The notes beneath the pieces were generated by a model. It searched no databases, was not told the origin of the DNA, and saw nothing but the letters and a program-made list of their open reading frames with translations. A DNA stretch of 9,840 nt, from the NCBI GenBank assembly GCA_050288085.1, contig JBNKDD010000211.1:1-9840 (forward strand), read 5' to 3'. The DNA comes from JBNKDD01 sp050288085 (GTDB lineage: Bacteria; Chloroflexota; Anaerolineae; Aggregatilineales; UBA3940). The position numbers were made by a program, and so were the translations under genes. Position 1 is the stretch's first letter. Each line of letters starts with the position of its first letter. Shown one piece after another: positions 1 through 6,467 of the stretch.

Positions 1-222
1 CCCGACACATTGAAAATCGTCTTGCAGCAAACCGAGCAGATGCCCCAGTCCACAGCCCATTTCCAGCAGGCGTCCGCCGTCTTTTGGCGCATACCGCCGC
101 ACCAGCGCCGCGTAATATCGCCGGGCAAACCAGTACATACTGAACCGGTTCAATGGGCGATCTGCGTAATTGTAGGATTGAAAATAGTGTTCGCCGTATT
201 CTTCAAGCGGGGCTGTAGACAT
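1..222 (-). CDS. SAM-dependent methyltransferase, N-terminal part (runs off the left edge)
   Basis: The first 74 codons of a minus-strand gene are visible, starting at the ATG at 222-220; the rest lies beyond position 1. The translation begins MSTAPLEEYGEHYFQSYNYA and reaches the glycine-rich SAM-binding motif I of class I methyltransferases, LLEMGCGLGHLLGLL, at residues 52-66. The substrate cannot be told from this fragment. A possible earlier ATG at 226-224 stops after seven codons, so 222 is the start; a GAGG ribosome site lies 7-8 nt upstream. The long open frame on the opposite strand is an artefact of this coding region. The gene is divergent from the DUF1684 gene and shares a roughly 185-bp spacer with it. 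The class is fairly certain, the specific role unknown. Confidence 0.8.
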   Translation of the reverse strand, partial: MSTAPLEEYGEHYFQSYNYADRPLNRFSMYWFARRYYAALVRRYAPKDGGRLLEMGCGLGHLLGLLQDDFQCVG

Positions 223-407
223 GCATTAACCTCAGAGTTCTTATAACAGGGGGCATTCTACCCGATCCAGGCCGATTCGGGAAGCAGCACCATTTTTTTC
301 TGCACCGCTCAATCATTTGAAAGAGCGCTGCCGGTTGCCGCGTGGATCGGCTGGCCCCATACTAGATTTACTGAGGGATTATTAAAAAAGACCGTGAGGA
401 TAAACGC
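223..407. promoter_or_regulatory. Divergent intergenic region with weak promoter candidates
   Basis: This spacer must carry the start signals of both divergent genes. On the minus strand, TAGAAT (260-255) and TGTTATAAG (248-240, an extended -10 form) are candidate -10 boxes for the methyltransferase gene, but neither has a convincing -35. CCCGA and TCGGG form a 5-bp inverted repeat around 261-281. On the plus strand no strong promoter is visible; TTGAAA at 317-322 lacks a good -10 partner. These are weak candidates only. Confidence 0.3.
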
Positions 408-1020
408 ATGTTTGACCTGTTGGATTACCGCCGCCGGGTGGCGAGTATGTATTATCGCGTCCGGCAGCACGGCACGCCGTCACCGCAGGTGTGGTTATTT
501 TTTCCACGGGGTGCGAAACGAGTTATTCCAGGAACATTCACAATCACCCCTCAATGATGCTCGAAAAGCGCGCTTCACCGGGCTGCGTTACTATGACTAC
601 GACCCAGCTTACCACATCGTTGTCCCAATCGATTCCCCACCCGAACCGCGCTCCTACGATTACGATCTCGGCGAGGACGGTGCATTCAACATCCGGCAAT
701 TTGGCCAGGTGACGGTTGATCTACCGACCAGATCGGGCATACTCGGCTTGTTCTGGATTGCGGGCTATGGCAGTGGGATATTCTTGCCCTTTCGCGATGC
801 GACCAACAGTCAAGGCACTTACGGCGGGGGACGCTACCTGCTGGACATCATCAAAGGGGCAGACCTAGGTCGGGAGGATGATCGGATCGTGCTCGATTCC
901 AACTACGCTTACCATCCTTCATGGACCTACAATCCGCGCTGGGTCTGCCCCCTCGCCCCGGCAGAGAACCAGCTTGATTTCCCGGGGCAGGCAGGTGAGT
1001 TACTCCCTGAGTGGGATTGA
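408..1020 (+). pseudogene. DUF1684 family protein, broken by a one-base frameshift
   Basis: DUF1684 proteins are of unknown function. The natural start is ATG 408, preceded by GAGG at 395-398. From there the frame gives a typical N-terminus (DLLDYRRRVASMYYRVRQHG, then TPSPQVWLFF) but stops soon after. The rest of the domain lies in the frame one base later: HGVRNELFQEHSQSPL, then GLRYYDYDPAY, TYGGGRYLLDI near residue 145, and CPLAPAENQL plus AGE at the end. The switch falls in a run of six Ts (498-503); with five Ts a single open frame of about 200 residues results. A GTG at 394 opens the downstream frame, but its first ~35 residues do not look like the family. Two conserved positions also look altered (LDSNYAY where the family usually has LDFN, and PSW where PPC is usual), which fits decay. 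A sequencing error in the T run is the alternative. Confidence 0.75.
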
Positions 1021-1075
1021 CCGGGAGATAACCAAATGTGGCTAGAGGCCGCTGGGGAGCCGTGTATGTAAATAC

Positions 1076-1108
1076 AAGAAAGACCCTGTCTGTATGATGG
1101 TCTTTCTT
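1076..1108. terminator. Hairpin terminator between convergent genes
   Basis: AAGAAAGACC (1076-1085) and GGTCTTTCTT (1099-1108) form a perfect 10-bp stem with a 13-nt loop. On the plus strand it is followed by the T-rich CTTTCGTTTC. It sits between the ends of the plus-strand DUF1684 gene (1020) and the minus-strand DUF418 gene (1132), so it can serve both strands, though the T tract is better on the plus side. Confidence 0.75.
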
Positions 1109-1131
1109 CTTTCGTTTCTAGTACTCGAAAT

Positions 1132-2427
1132 TTATTTCGCCGTAGCAGGGGCCTTCTGTGGGATTTCTATCGACTGTAATTTTCCATAGGTGAGCGAGCG
1201 CCATATCCATTCAAACGGGCCATATCGGAAGTGCTTCAACCACCAGTTGCAAATCACAATCTGGATGGCAACGGTCAGCGTGGCAAGCATCAACGAGCCT
1301 ACACCCACCACAGAGCCATATTGCCCGAATCCATATCCATAAAAAATGGTGGTGAATATAATCGAGTGGGCGAGGTAGTTGCTGAGAGCCATGCGTCCGA
1401 CAGGGGCAAATACGTTGAGCCAGGTTGCTTTGCGGCTCCATAGCACCAGCCCTGCAACGATTCCCACTGTAAACACGGGAGCTAGACCGAAAACGAAGTC
1501 ATACAGCACAAGTTGCCAGTAGTATACATCCGGATCAACAAAGACAAAGGCTACAGCGGTAGCCACATTGGCTACTAGGCCAATAGGGAAACACCAGCGG
1601 AACAGCTTCTTCCAGAGATCAAGGTTACCCTCAATATCGTGTAATAACTTAAGCTTACCTACGGCCATACCGATCAGGAATAATGCCAAAATGTCACCTG
1701 ACTCCGCAACCATTACCAGCGGGAAGAATGGGATCAAGAGGTAATTCAGAGGATTCTCCTGCCCCATGTCACGGACTTCGGAGACAACATCGGTGAGCCA
1801 GAAATGTTCAAGGCGCAGCGCAGTGACTTCAGCATAGGTGCCTTGCCCATAAATGTCCAGGTTAGCTTGAATCGATGCGAGCTGTTCCTCTGTGAATGCC
1901 AGCGTACCTTCTTCCGCCGATTGGTAGTCAAAATAAGCGATCACGGTATTCACGATGGTAAAGATTGTGATGAAGCCAATTCCGATAATCAACAAGACTT
2001 TGGGCCTGAGTTTCCGCAGAGGCAGGGCCAACAGGGCAAATCCTGCGTAAGCAGTCAGAATATCACCATCCCAGATGAATATCTGGTGTATCGCGCCGAA
2101 TAGAAACAACCACAGCAGGCGTCGCAGGTACAACCTGCTAAATGAAACACCTTTTTCTTCAGCACGCATCATCTGGATCGATATCCCCAGACCGAACAGC
2201 AGTGAAAATAGTGAATAGAACTTATTTACGAATAGTCCCAAAACAAAAGCTTCGCCAACTAAGTAGATAAATGTATCCCGGCCAAGAATGCCTCCTGGTG
2301 GACCGAGCATATCGGTGATATTCACCATCAAAATGCCCCAGATCGCAAAACCACGCAGCACATCAATAATTTGAATGCGCTCCGCTTTTGTGATAGGGGT
2401 AAGCCTTGCCTGAGTCGTAGTAGTCAT
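1132..2427 (-). CDS. DUF418 family (YeiB-like) integral membrane protein
   Basis: A 431-residue polytopic membrane protein. The N-terminal motif DVLRGFAIWGILMVNI (about residues 22-37) and the C-terminal DUF418 region with RMALSNYLAHSI and GPFEWIWRSLTY identify the YeiB/DUF418 family, often described as putative transporters but with no firm substrate. About eight to ten hydrophobic segments are visible. The frame is open further upstream to 2694, but those extra codons come from the inserted IS element. The ATG at 2427-2425, giving MTTTTQARLTPITKAERIQI, is the natural start, with a weak AGAGAG ribosome site. The IS3-family element ends 31 bp upstream, so the original promoter has been displaced to beyond 3720. 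The gene is intact, but its expression now depends on transcription coming out of the IS. It ends in convergence with the DUF1684 gene. Confidence 0.88.
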   Translation of the reverse strand: MTTTTQARLTPITKAERIQIIDVLRGFAIWGILMVNITDMLGPPGGILGRDTFIYLVGEAFVLGLFVNKFYSLFSLLFGLGISIQMMRAEEKGVSFSRLYLRRLLWLFLFGAIHQIFIWDGDILTAYAGFALLALPLRKLRPKVLLIIGIGFITIFTIVNTVIAYFDYQSAEEGTLAFTEEQLASIQANLDIYGQGTYAEVTALRLEHFWLTDVVSEVRDMGQENPLNYLLIPFFPLVMVAESGDILALFLIGMAVGKLKLLHDIEGNLDLWKKLFRWCFPIGLVANVATAVAFVFVDPDVYYWQLVLYDFVFGLAPVFTVGIVAGLVLWSRKATWLNVFAPVGRMALSNYLAHSIIFTTIFYGYGFGQYGSVVGVGSLMLATLTVAIQIVICNWWLKHFRYGPFEWIWRSLTYGKLQSIEIPQKAPATAK

Positions 2428-2454
2428 AACTTCTGTCTCTCTTTCTGAAAAGTA

Positions 2455-2458
2455 GTAC
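2455..2458. repeat. Target-site duplication GTAC (first copy)
   Basis: GTAC directly abuts the element at 2455-2458 and again at 3717-3720. Four base pairs fits the 3-5 bp range known for IS3-family elements. GTAC is its own reverse complement, so the match could also be read as an extension of the terminal repeats. Confidence 0.7.
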
Positions 2459-2483
2459 TGACCTTGCCCCGGTTTACCGGACA
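2459..2483. repeat. IS3 element terminal inverted repeat, orfB end
   Basis: 25 bp starting TGACCTTGCCCC; it matches the reverse complement of 3692-3716 at 21 of 25 positions. The orfB stop codon (TAA, 2476-2474) lies inside this repeat, as is common in compact IS3 elements. Confidence 0.9.
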
Positions 2484-3385
2484 CATAGAGTGTCGTAGAA
2501 ATGACGTTCAAACTCCACCGGTGGCAGGTAGCCAATGGCGGAATGAAGACGCTGGCGATTATACCAGACCTCGATGTATTCAAAGATCGCCTGGCGGGCC
2601 TCGGCGTGGGTGGCAAAGGGAGCCGTTGCACATTCGGTTTTGAGGGTTCCAAAGAAACTCTCCATGGGTGAATTATCATAACAGTTACCAACATCGCTCA
2701 TACTGACCTGGATGCCATGTTGGTTCAGCAAGATCTGGATCAAGGAACTGGTAAACTGGCTGCCCTGGTCGCTGTGATGGAGCAGGCCGGGGTCAGGCAA
2801 CCGGCGACCCAGAGCCATGAGCAGGGCCTGTTCGACCAGGGTCGCCTGCATATGACCGGCCATTGACCAGCCGACAATCGGGCGAGCATACAGGTCCAAC
2901 ACCGCCGCCAGATACAGCCAGCCCTCATCGGTATCGATATAGGTGATATCCGCCAACCACTTCTCGTTGGGGCGAGTCGCGGTGAAGTCCTGGGCCAGCA
3001 GGTTGGGAGCAGCCAGAGCACCCAATGCCCGCTGGGTGGTTCGTGGGCGTTTCCGTTTAGGAGCTTTTCCCACGATCCCTGCCACCTTCATCAGGCGAGC
3101 AATGCGATGCTTCCCTGCCATGATCCCTTCCCGTTTCAGGGCAGCCTGAATGCGCGGGCTGCCATAAGTCTTCCGGCTGGTCTGATGCACCCGCCGGATC
3201 GCTTTGAGCAGCTGCTCGTTCGCCTGTTCGCGCTGGCTCGGCTCTCGCTTGCGCCACTCATAGTAGCCACTGGTTGACACCTTCAGGGCCCGGCACATCT
3301 GGTTCACTGGATATTCTCCGGCATGCGCGGCAATGAACGCATAGCTCACTCTTCCAATTTGCTGAAAATGCTCACCGCCTTTTTT
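2474..3385 (-). CDS. IS3-family transposase OrfB (DDE integrase domain), made as OrfAB by -1 frameshift
   Basis: This reading frame supplies the catalytic part of the transposase. After the slippage site it reads KKGGEHFQQIGRVSYAFI, then an HTH_21-like region (LLKAIRRVHQTSRKTYGSPR) and an rve-type catalytic core. The DDE residues are visible: D in WLADITYI (2950-2948), D in HHSDQGSQF (2770-2768) and E in MESFFGTLK (2662-2660). The last two are separated by 35 residues, as in the DD(35)E pattern. The end carries the usual YNRQRLHSAIGYLPPVEFE motif. The full transposase starts at 3651 in orfA and shifts back one base at 3385-3379. A GTG at 3349-3347, overlapping the orfA stop, might allow separate OrfB synthesis. 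The frame continues open upstream to 3520, but that part is only orfA read in another frame. Confidence 0.93.
   Translation of the reverse strand, partial: KKGGEHFQQIGRVSYAFIAAHAGEYPVNQMCRALKVSTSGYYEWRKREPSQREQANEQLLKAIRRVHQTSRKTYGSPRIQAALKREGIMAGKHRIARLMKVAGIVGKAPKRKRPRTTQRALGALAAPNLLAQDFTATRPNEKWLADITYIDTDEGWLYLAAVLDLYARPIVGWSMAGHMQATLVEQALLMALGRRLPDPGLLHHSDQGSQFTSSLIQILLNQHGIQVSMSDVGNCYDNSPMESFFGTLKTECATAPFATHAEARQAIFEYIEVWYNRQRLHSAIGYLPPVEFERHFYDTLCVR
2482..2511 (-). promoter_or_regulatory. Weak candidate outward promoter at the IS end facing DUF418
   Basis: Read on the minus strand, TTGAAC (2511-2506) is followed after 18 bp by TATGTG (2487-2482), pointing out of the element towards the DUF418 start at 2427. 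The -35 is fair, but the -10 matches the consensus at only three positions. Read-through from the transposase promoter is an equally good source of DUF418 transcript. Confidence 0.2.
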
Positions 3386-3651
3386 AGGATGTCTCTTTCC
3401 TGCTCGGCTATCTTCAACTGCCGCCTCAGCCGTTTGATCTCGGCCTGGGCTTCTGCCATGTCGCTCGGTGCCAGCTGGGCTGCTCCGTCCTCCCGTTTCA
3501 CCTGGTACCGGTCTCGCCACTTCAATAACAAGCCGGTCGTGATCCCCAACTCCCGCTCAAGCTGGGCCGCGCTCTTCCCACTGCTTTCCAGCAGTTCAAG
3601 TGCCTCCAGCTTGAATTCCTTGGTGTACGTCCGATACTTTTTCTCTCTCAT
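3346..3651 (-). CDS. IS3-family transposase OrfA (helix-turn-helix protein)
   Basis: A 101-residue protein beginning MREKKYRTYTKEFKLEALEL. It has the HTH_Tnp_1-type DNA-binding region (KSAAQLERELGITTGLLLKW, about residues 26-45), followed by a leucine-zipper-like helix (IKRLRRQLKIAEQERDILKK, about 72-91). OrfA binds the terminal repeats and forms the N-terminal part of the OrfAB transposase. An AGGAG ribosome site lies upstream of the ATG at 3651-3649. Close to its 3' end the gene carries the A-AAA-AAG slippage site that joins it to orfB. Its TGA stop overlaps a possible GTG start for orfB by two bases (GTGA, 3349-3346). Confidence 0.93.
   Translation of the reverse strand: MREKKYRTYTKEFKLEALELLESSGKSAAQLERELGITTGLLLKWRDRYQVKREDGAAQLAPSDMAEAQAEIKRLRRQLKIAEQERDILKKAVSIFSKLEE
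3379..3385 (-). promoter_or_regulatory. Programmed -1 frameshift site A-AAA-AAG
   Basis: On the minus strand the orfA codons CTA AAA AAG contain the heptamer A-AAA-AAG, the standard IS3-family slippery sequence. A shift of one base back gives CTA AAA AAA GGC GGT, which enters the orfB frame. The orfA frame ends shortly after (TGA 3348-3346), as expected. Confidence 0.88.
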
Positions 3652-3691
3652 CTTCCTGTCTCCTGATTTCTCCAGTCTAAGACATTTTTCC

Positions 3692-3716
3692 TGTCCGGGA
3701 AATCAGGGGAAGGTCA
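3692..3716. repeat. IS3 element terminal inverted repeat, orfA end
   Basis: Partner of the repeat at 2459-2483; read on the minus strand it begins TGACCTTCCCCT. It lies about 40 bp upstream of the orfA start. Confidence 0.9.
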
Positions 3717-3720
3717 GTAC
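3717..3720. repeat. Target-site duplication GTAC (second copy)
   Basis: Second copy of the GTAC repeat, directly after the orfA-side end of the element. Confidence 0.7.
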
Positions 3721-3750
3721 CAGTAAATATTGGATAGTATGAGGAGCCGT

Positions 3751-3766
3751 ATAGAGATTTCTCTAT
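3751..3766. repeat. Inverted repeat ATAGAGA-TT-TCTCTAT
   Basis: Two perfect 7-bp arms separated by 2 bp. The spacing suits a protein-binding site better than an RNA hairpin. It lies upstream of the displaced DUF418 gene and could be an old operator. No regulator can be assigned. Confidence 0.4.
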
Positions 3767-3883
3767 TTAATATTGTTAAAAGTTGAAAAAGTATCACAGG
3801 TGCAGTCCTCGAAAGACCGGAATCGGCCCGGTTTGGGAATGGCTGTATTCTTGTCTTGTGCATCACTCTAACACAGGATTTGT

Positions 3884-3896
3884 ATACCATTGGTAT
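3884..3896. repeat. 13-bp dyad ATACCA-T-TGGTAT
   Basis: A perfect 6-bp inverted repeat around a single T, about 120 bp upstream of the recombinase promoter. It could be an operator, for example for a winged-helix regulator such as the MarR-like domain encoded downstream, or a recombinase site. The sequence alone cannot decide. Confidence 0.35.
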
Positions 3897-4011
3897 CAGG
3901 GGAATTTCACCAGTCGGTCAATTGTAGTGCGGTAGAAAAACTGGACAGATTCAGCCTGGATTAAGGGGGAATCTGATTGATTGAAACAAGCAGTCTCGAA
4001 CTCAACCGGAG

Positions 4012-4020
4012 TGCTATAAT
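4012..4020 (+). promoter_or_regulatory. Extended -10 promoter of the recombinase operon
   Basis: TGCTATAAT contains a perfect -10 box (4015-4020) with the TGN extension that can replace a -35. No good -35 is seen at 17 bp. Transcription would begin near 4027, leaving a leader of about 32 nt that includes the AGGAA ribosome site at 4049-4053, 5 nt before ATG 4059. Confidence 0.65.
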
Positions 4021-4058
4021 ATCTGTGCAGTCACCATCTCACATGGACAGGAAACTTT

Positions 4059-5009
4059 ATGGCCGAAGAACCAACCGCACTTGTACCCAGTTATAGCCCT
4101 GATACCCTGCTGGAACAGGCCAGAGCAACCTATCTGGCAGGTTTGGCCCCCAATACCCAACGTGCTTACGCCAGCCGGTTGGATGCTTTCATGCAGTGGC
4201 AGGCCGAACAGCCACCTGCCGCATTGGTCACCCACCTGAAACAGTACGTCGGCTATTTACAGAATGAACAGGGGCTCGCCCCACGCTCGGTGCAGGCGCA
4301 TATCAACACCATCAAAGGGATGCTGCGAGTCGCGGCGGCGTTAGAGCCAAGTCTGGCAACCGGCCTCCCTCAACTGGAACTGGTCAAACCGCCGCGCGTT
4401 CGGGGTGAGGTGCAGGGCCTCCGCCTGACCGCCCAGCAGGCCCGCACCTTACTCAACGCGCCCGGCAGTGACACGATCAAAGGGCTGCGTGATTCGGCTA
4501 TTCTGGGACTGCTGCTCACTCTGGGTTTGCGCCGATCTGAGATTTGCAACCTGACCTGGACGCACCTCTCCGAGATCGAAGGCCACAAGGTGATCGCCAA
4601 CCTCAAGGGCAAGCACGGACGAATCCGCACTCTGAAGTTACCGATCTGGCTCTGGCGCTTGATCATGACCTGGAAGGAACAGGCTGGCTTAGAAAAAGCT
4701 GAACCAACCAGTCGCGTATTCGTCCCGATCACCAAGGATGGCAAAGTCCTCACCTATCGCAAAGGGATGACTCCGCACGCCATCTACAAGTTGATCAACT
4801 ACTACACCGAAGAGAACGGGCTGCCGTCCGTCAAGCCCCACGACCTGCGCCGCACCGCAGCATTATTAGCTCGCCGCGGTGGCGCGACCATCGAACAGGT
4901 GCAGTTGATGCTCGGCCATGCCAGCCCTCAAACCACCAGCAACTATATCGGCGAATCGCTTGACCTGGACGACAACGCTGTTGATTACAACCCATTAAGA
5001 TTACGCTAA
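4059..5009 (+). CDS. Tyrosine recombinase / phage-type integrase (Xer-like)
   Basis: A 316-residue site-specific recombinase that cuts and rejoins DNA through a covalent phosphotyrosine link. Residues about 12-105 are the SAM-like core-binding domain (TYLAGLAPNTQRAYASRLDA) and about 120-305 the catalytic domain. All catalytic residues can be placed: R158 (GLRRSEICNL), K185 (KGKHGR), H261 and R264 (HDLRRTAA), H287 (MLGHAS) and the nucleophile Y296 (TSNYIG). Length and layout match XerC/XerD-type enzymes and small integrases. Its stop overlaps the next start (TAATG), and it leads an operon with an RNA methyltransferase and DUF951, unusual company for a recombinase. It could be a housekeeping Xer-like enzyme or the integrase of a resident element. 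Repeats of the DUF951 3' end a little downstream suggest a possible target, but this is inference. Confidence 0.93.
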   Translation: MAEEPTALVPSYSPDTLLEQARATYLAGLAPNTQRAYASRLDAFMQWQAEQPPAALVTHLKQYVGYLQNEQGLAPRSVQAHINTIKGMLRVAAALEPSLATGLPQLELVKPPRVRGEVQGLRLTAQQARTLLNAPGSDTIKGLRDSAILGLLLTLGLRRSEICNLTWTHLSEIEGHKVIANLKGKHGRIRTLKLPIWLWRLIMTWKEQAGLEKAEPTSRVFVPITKDGKVLTYRKGMTPHAIYKLINYYTEENGLPSVKPHDLRRTAALLARRGGATIEQVQLMLGHASPQTTSNYIGESLDLDDNAVDYNPLRLR

Positions 5010-6220
5010 TGACCGACACCATCTCCTCGATCAAAGACCCCCGCGTGATCGAAGCCCGCCACCTGACCACCGCCGCAGGGCGCAGGGCCGCCGGGAAATG
5101 CCTCCTTGAAGGCGATCAGGCCATCGAGTGGGCGATCAACGCCGGGATTCAAATTGAGCATGTATTCTTCCGGCAGGGCGCGAATATCGCCAACCTCGCG
5201 GAATTGGGCATTCCCTGTCTGCCTACCTCTGAGGGGGTGCTGAAAAAGATCACCGGTACGAAATACCTGATCCCCGTCATCGGCGTGGCGGCTTTACCAT
5301 TACCCACCCTTCCCCCTGACAACCTCGTGATCGTCCTGGATGGGGTGGTCGATCATGGCAACATCGGGACCATCATCCGCACGGCGCGGGCATTCGGAAT
5401 CCGCGACATCCTGACTACCTCCCCCGACGATGATTTTTACTACCGCAAGGTGATCACCGCCTCACGCGGCAGCATTTTCCAGGTGCGAATCGACCATTTC
5501 GACTCGGCAGTCGCGGCACTTGATCATCTAAAGCAGGCTGGCTATCAGATCGTCGCCACCAGCCCCCACGCCCCTCAACTCCAATCCGGTCTGAAACTGG
5601 CCCCCAAACCGGTCGCATTGATCGTCGGCAACGAGACCTCCGGCGTATCGGATGCTGTTCTCGATCAGGCCGATATCGTCGTCCAAATCCCGATGAGCGG
5701 CCCGGTTGAGTCCTTGAATGTCGGTGTGGCGACCGGAATCAGCGTCTACGAAATCAAACTTAAATTGGTGTTAGCGATGTTAACAAAGCATATTCGTTCA
5801 ACCCTGGGCAGAAACGTCAACGTTGTTGGGCAGTTGATCCAACAGGCGCTCGATGTTCGTCTGAAAGCGATCTCGCCCTTTAACAGCACCCAGGTGATCC
5901 TGATGATGGTGCTCAAATGCGACCAGACCATGACCCATGACCAGATCGGTAGGGATATGGCCGTCTTTGGCTCCGAACTGGATGATCTGTTGGAGCCGCT
6001 GTTGGCCAGGGGATACATCACCGGACAGGACGCCCTGACCCTGACCGCCAGCGGTGAGCAGTTATTAGGTGAACTGTGGGGCGTGGTTGAAGCCTCTGAG
6101 CAGGAAATCCTCGCCGGGTTCAGCGATGCGGAGCGCCAGCAGTTGACGGATTATTTGCAGCGATTGCTGAATAACTGCGCGGCCATTATCGGTATGGAGG
6201 GGAGCGAACATGCCGGTTGA
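5009..6220 (+). CDS. SpoU/TrmH-family RNA 2'-O-methyltransferase fused to a MarR-like winged helix
   Basis: A 403-residue two-part protein. Residues about 1-255 are a complete SpoU (SPOUT) methyltransferase: a substrate-binding N-terminus (RRAAGKCLLEGDQAIEWAIN) and the three signature motifs, N118..R124 in HGNIGTIIRTARAFG, GNETSG at 207-212, and IPMSGPVESLNVGVATGISV at 227-246. Such enzymes methylate a ribose 2'-OH in rRNA or tRNA using S-adenosylmethionine. Residues about 258-395 resemble a MarR-type regulator: a helix-turn-helix-like part (MTHDQIGRDMAVFGSELDDL), a wing ending in LTLTASGEQLL, and the dimerisation-type end FSDAERQQLTDYLQRLLNNC. Family members normally stop near residue 255-270. 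The start overlaps the recombinase stop (TAATG), so translation is probably coupled. The RNA target and the role of the C-terminal domain are unknown; the MarR assignment is by eye. Confidence 0.88.
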   Translation: MTDTISSIKDPRVIEARHLTTAAGRRAAGKCLLEGDQAIEWAINAGIQIEHVFFRQGANIANLAELGIPCLPTSEGVLKKITGTKYLIPVIGVAALPLPTLPPDNLVIVLDGVVDHGNIGTIIRTARAFGIRDILTTSPDDDFYYRKVITASRGSIFQVRIDHFDSAVAALDHLKQAGYQIVATSPHAPQLQSGLKLAPKPVALIVGNETSGVSDAVLDQADIVVQIPMSGPVESLNVGVATGISVYEIKLKLVLAMLTKHIRSTLGRNVNVVGQLIQQALDVRLKAISPFNSTQVILMMVLKCDQTMTHDQIGRDMAVFGSELDDLLEPLLARGYITGQDALTLTASGEQLLGELWGVVEASEQEILAGFSDAERQQLTDYLQRLLNNCAAIIGMEGSEHAG

Positions 6221-6419
6221 CCTCAGAATTGACGACGTGCTGACCCTCAAAAAGCCCCATGCCTGCGGGGAGAATGCCTGGCGGGTCTATCGACTGGGAG
6301 CCGATATCGGGCTGCAATGCCAGAGTTGTGGCCGCCGGGTGATGATCCCCCGCAGCAAGTTGGAGCGCCGCATCCGGTTGATCCGGCGGGGGGATGAGTC
6401 GTTTAAGCCGACGTTGTGA
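6210..6419 (+). CDS. DUF951 family small protein (zinc-ribbon-like)
   Basis: A 69-residue protein with the full DUF951 pattern: LKKPHACGENAWRVYRLGAD, then LQCQSCGRRVMIPRSKLERR. H17, C19, C37 and C40 could bind a metal. The family is common in Firmicutes and Chloroflexota; its function is unknown, though an RNA- or ribosome-linked role is often guessed. A strong GGAGG (6196-6200) sits 9 nt before ATG 6210, and the start overlaps the SpoU stop by 11 nt. It is the last gene of the GC-rich operon. Parts of its 3' end are repeated at 7342-7364 and 8241-8310, which makes this end a likely insertion target. Base composition falls right after its stop codon. Confidence 0.9.
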   Translation: MPVDLRIDDVLTLKKPHACGENAWRVYRLGADIGLQCQSCGRRVMIPRSKLERRIRLIRRGDESFKPTL

Positions 6420-6420
6420 T
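6329..6420 (+). repeat. DUF951 3' end: parent copy of two downstream repeat fragments
   Basis: Bases 6329-6351 recur at 7342-7364 with one mismatch. Bases 6351-6420 recur at 8241-8310 at about 84 per cent identity, including a perfect 34-bp block (6354-6387 against 8244-8277). The two matching blocks adjoin within DUF951. The parent copy spans the CxxC motif to the stop codon. Confidence 0.85.
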
Positions 6421-6467
6421 GTTCAAGCAGCGTTTGCTCACGCTTTTATTGCAACGGAAATGTGATT

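Larger units (their letters stand above)
2459..3716 (-). mobile_element. Complete IS3-family insertion sequence, 1258 bp
   Basis: The element is bounded by imperfect terminal inverted repeats starting TGACCTT at both ends (25 bp, 21 matching) and flanked by direct GTAC repeats. It carries the usual IS3 pair, orfA and orfB, in overlapping frames on the minus strand, joined by an A-AAA-AAG slippage site. Both orfs look intact and the DDE residues are present, so it may be active. It inserted between the DUF418 gene and that gene's upstream region, with the transposase reading towards DUF418. Confidence 0.95.
3721..4058. other. Intergenic region between the IS element and the recombinase operon
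   Basis: This 338-bp stretch has no convincing gene. Its left part is the original upstream region of the DUF418 gene, separated from it by the IS insertion, and may still hold the old minus-strand promoter (TACTAT at 3739-3734 is a possible -10). It also contains a 7-bp-arm inverted repeat, a weak ACCGG/CCGGT hairpin near 3819-3836, a 13-bp dyad at 3884-3896 and the promoter of the recombinase operon at its right end. Confidence 0.6.

Noticed and set aside
10..246. Plus-strand open frame of 78 codons at the left edge
   Set aside because: It is antisense to the methyltransferase start, whose translation shows a clear SAM-binding motif.
3323..3742. 139-codon plus-strand frame over the IS element
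   Set aside because: It is antisense to orfA and extends through the terminal repeat; the orfA protein is clearly recognisable.
3819..3836. ACCGG/CCGGT hairpin in the intergenic region as a terminator
   Set aside because: The stem is 5 bp with only a short CTTTC after it on the minus strand, and no gene ends there.
3721..4058. A chromosomal dif site or CRISPR array near the recombinase
   Set aside because: No dif-like 28-bp sequence is recognised, and no regularly spaced repeats are present here or elsewhere in the window.
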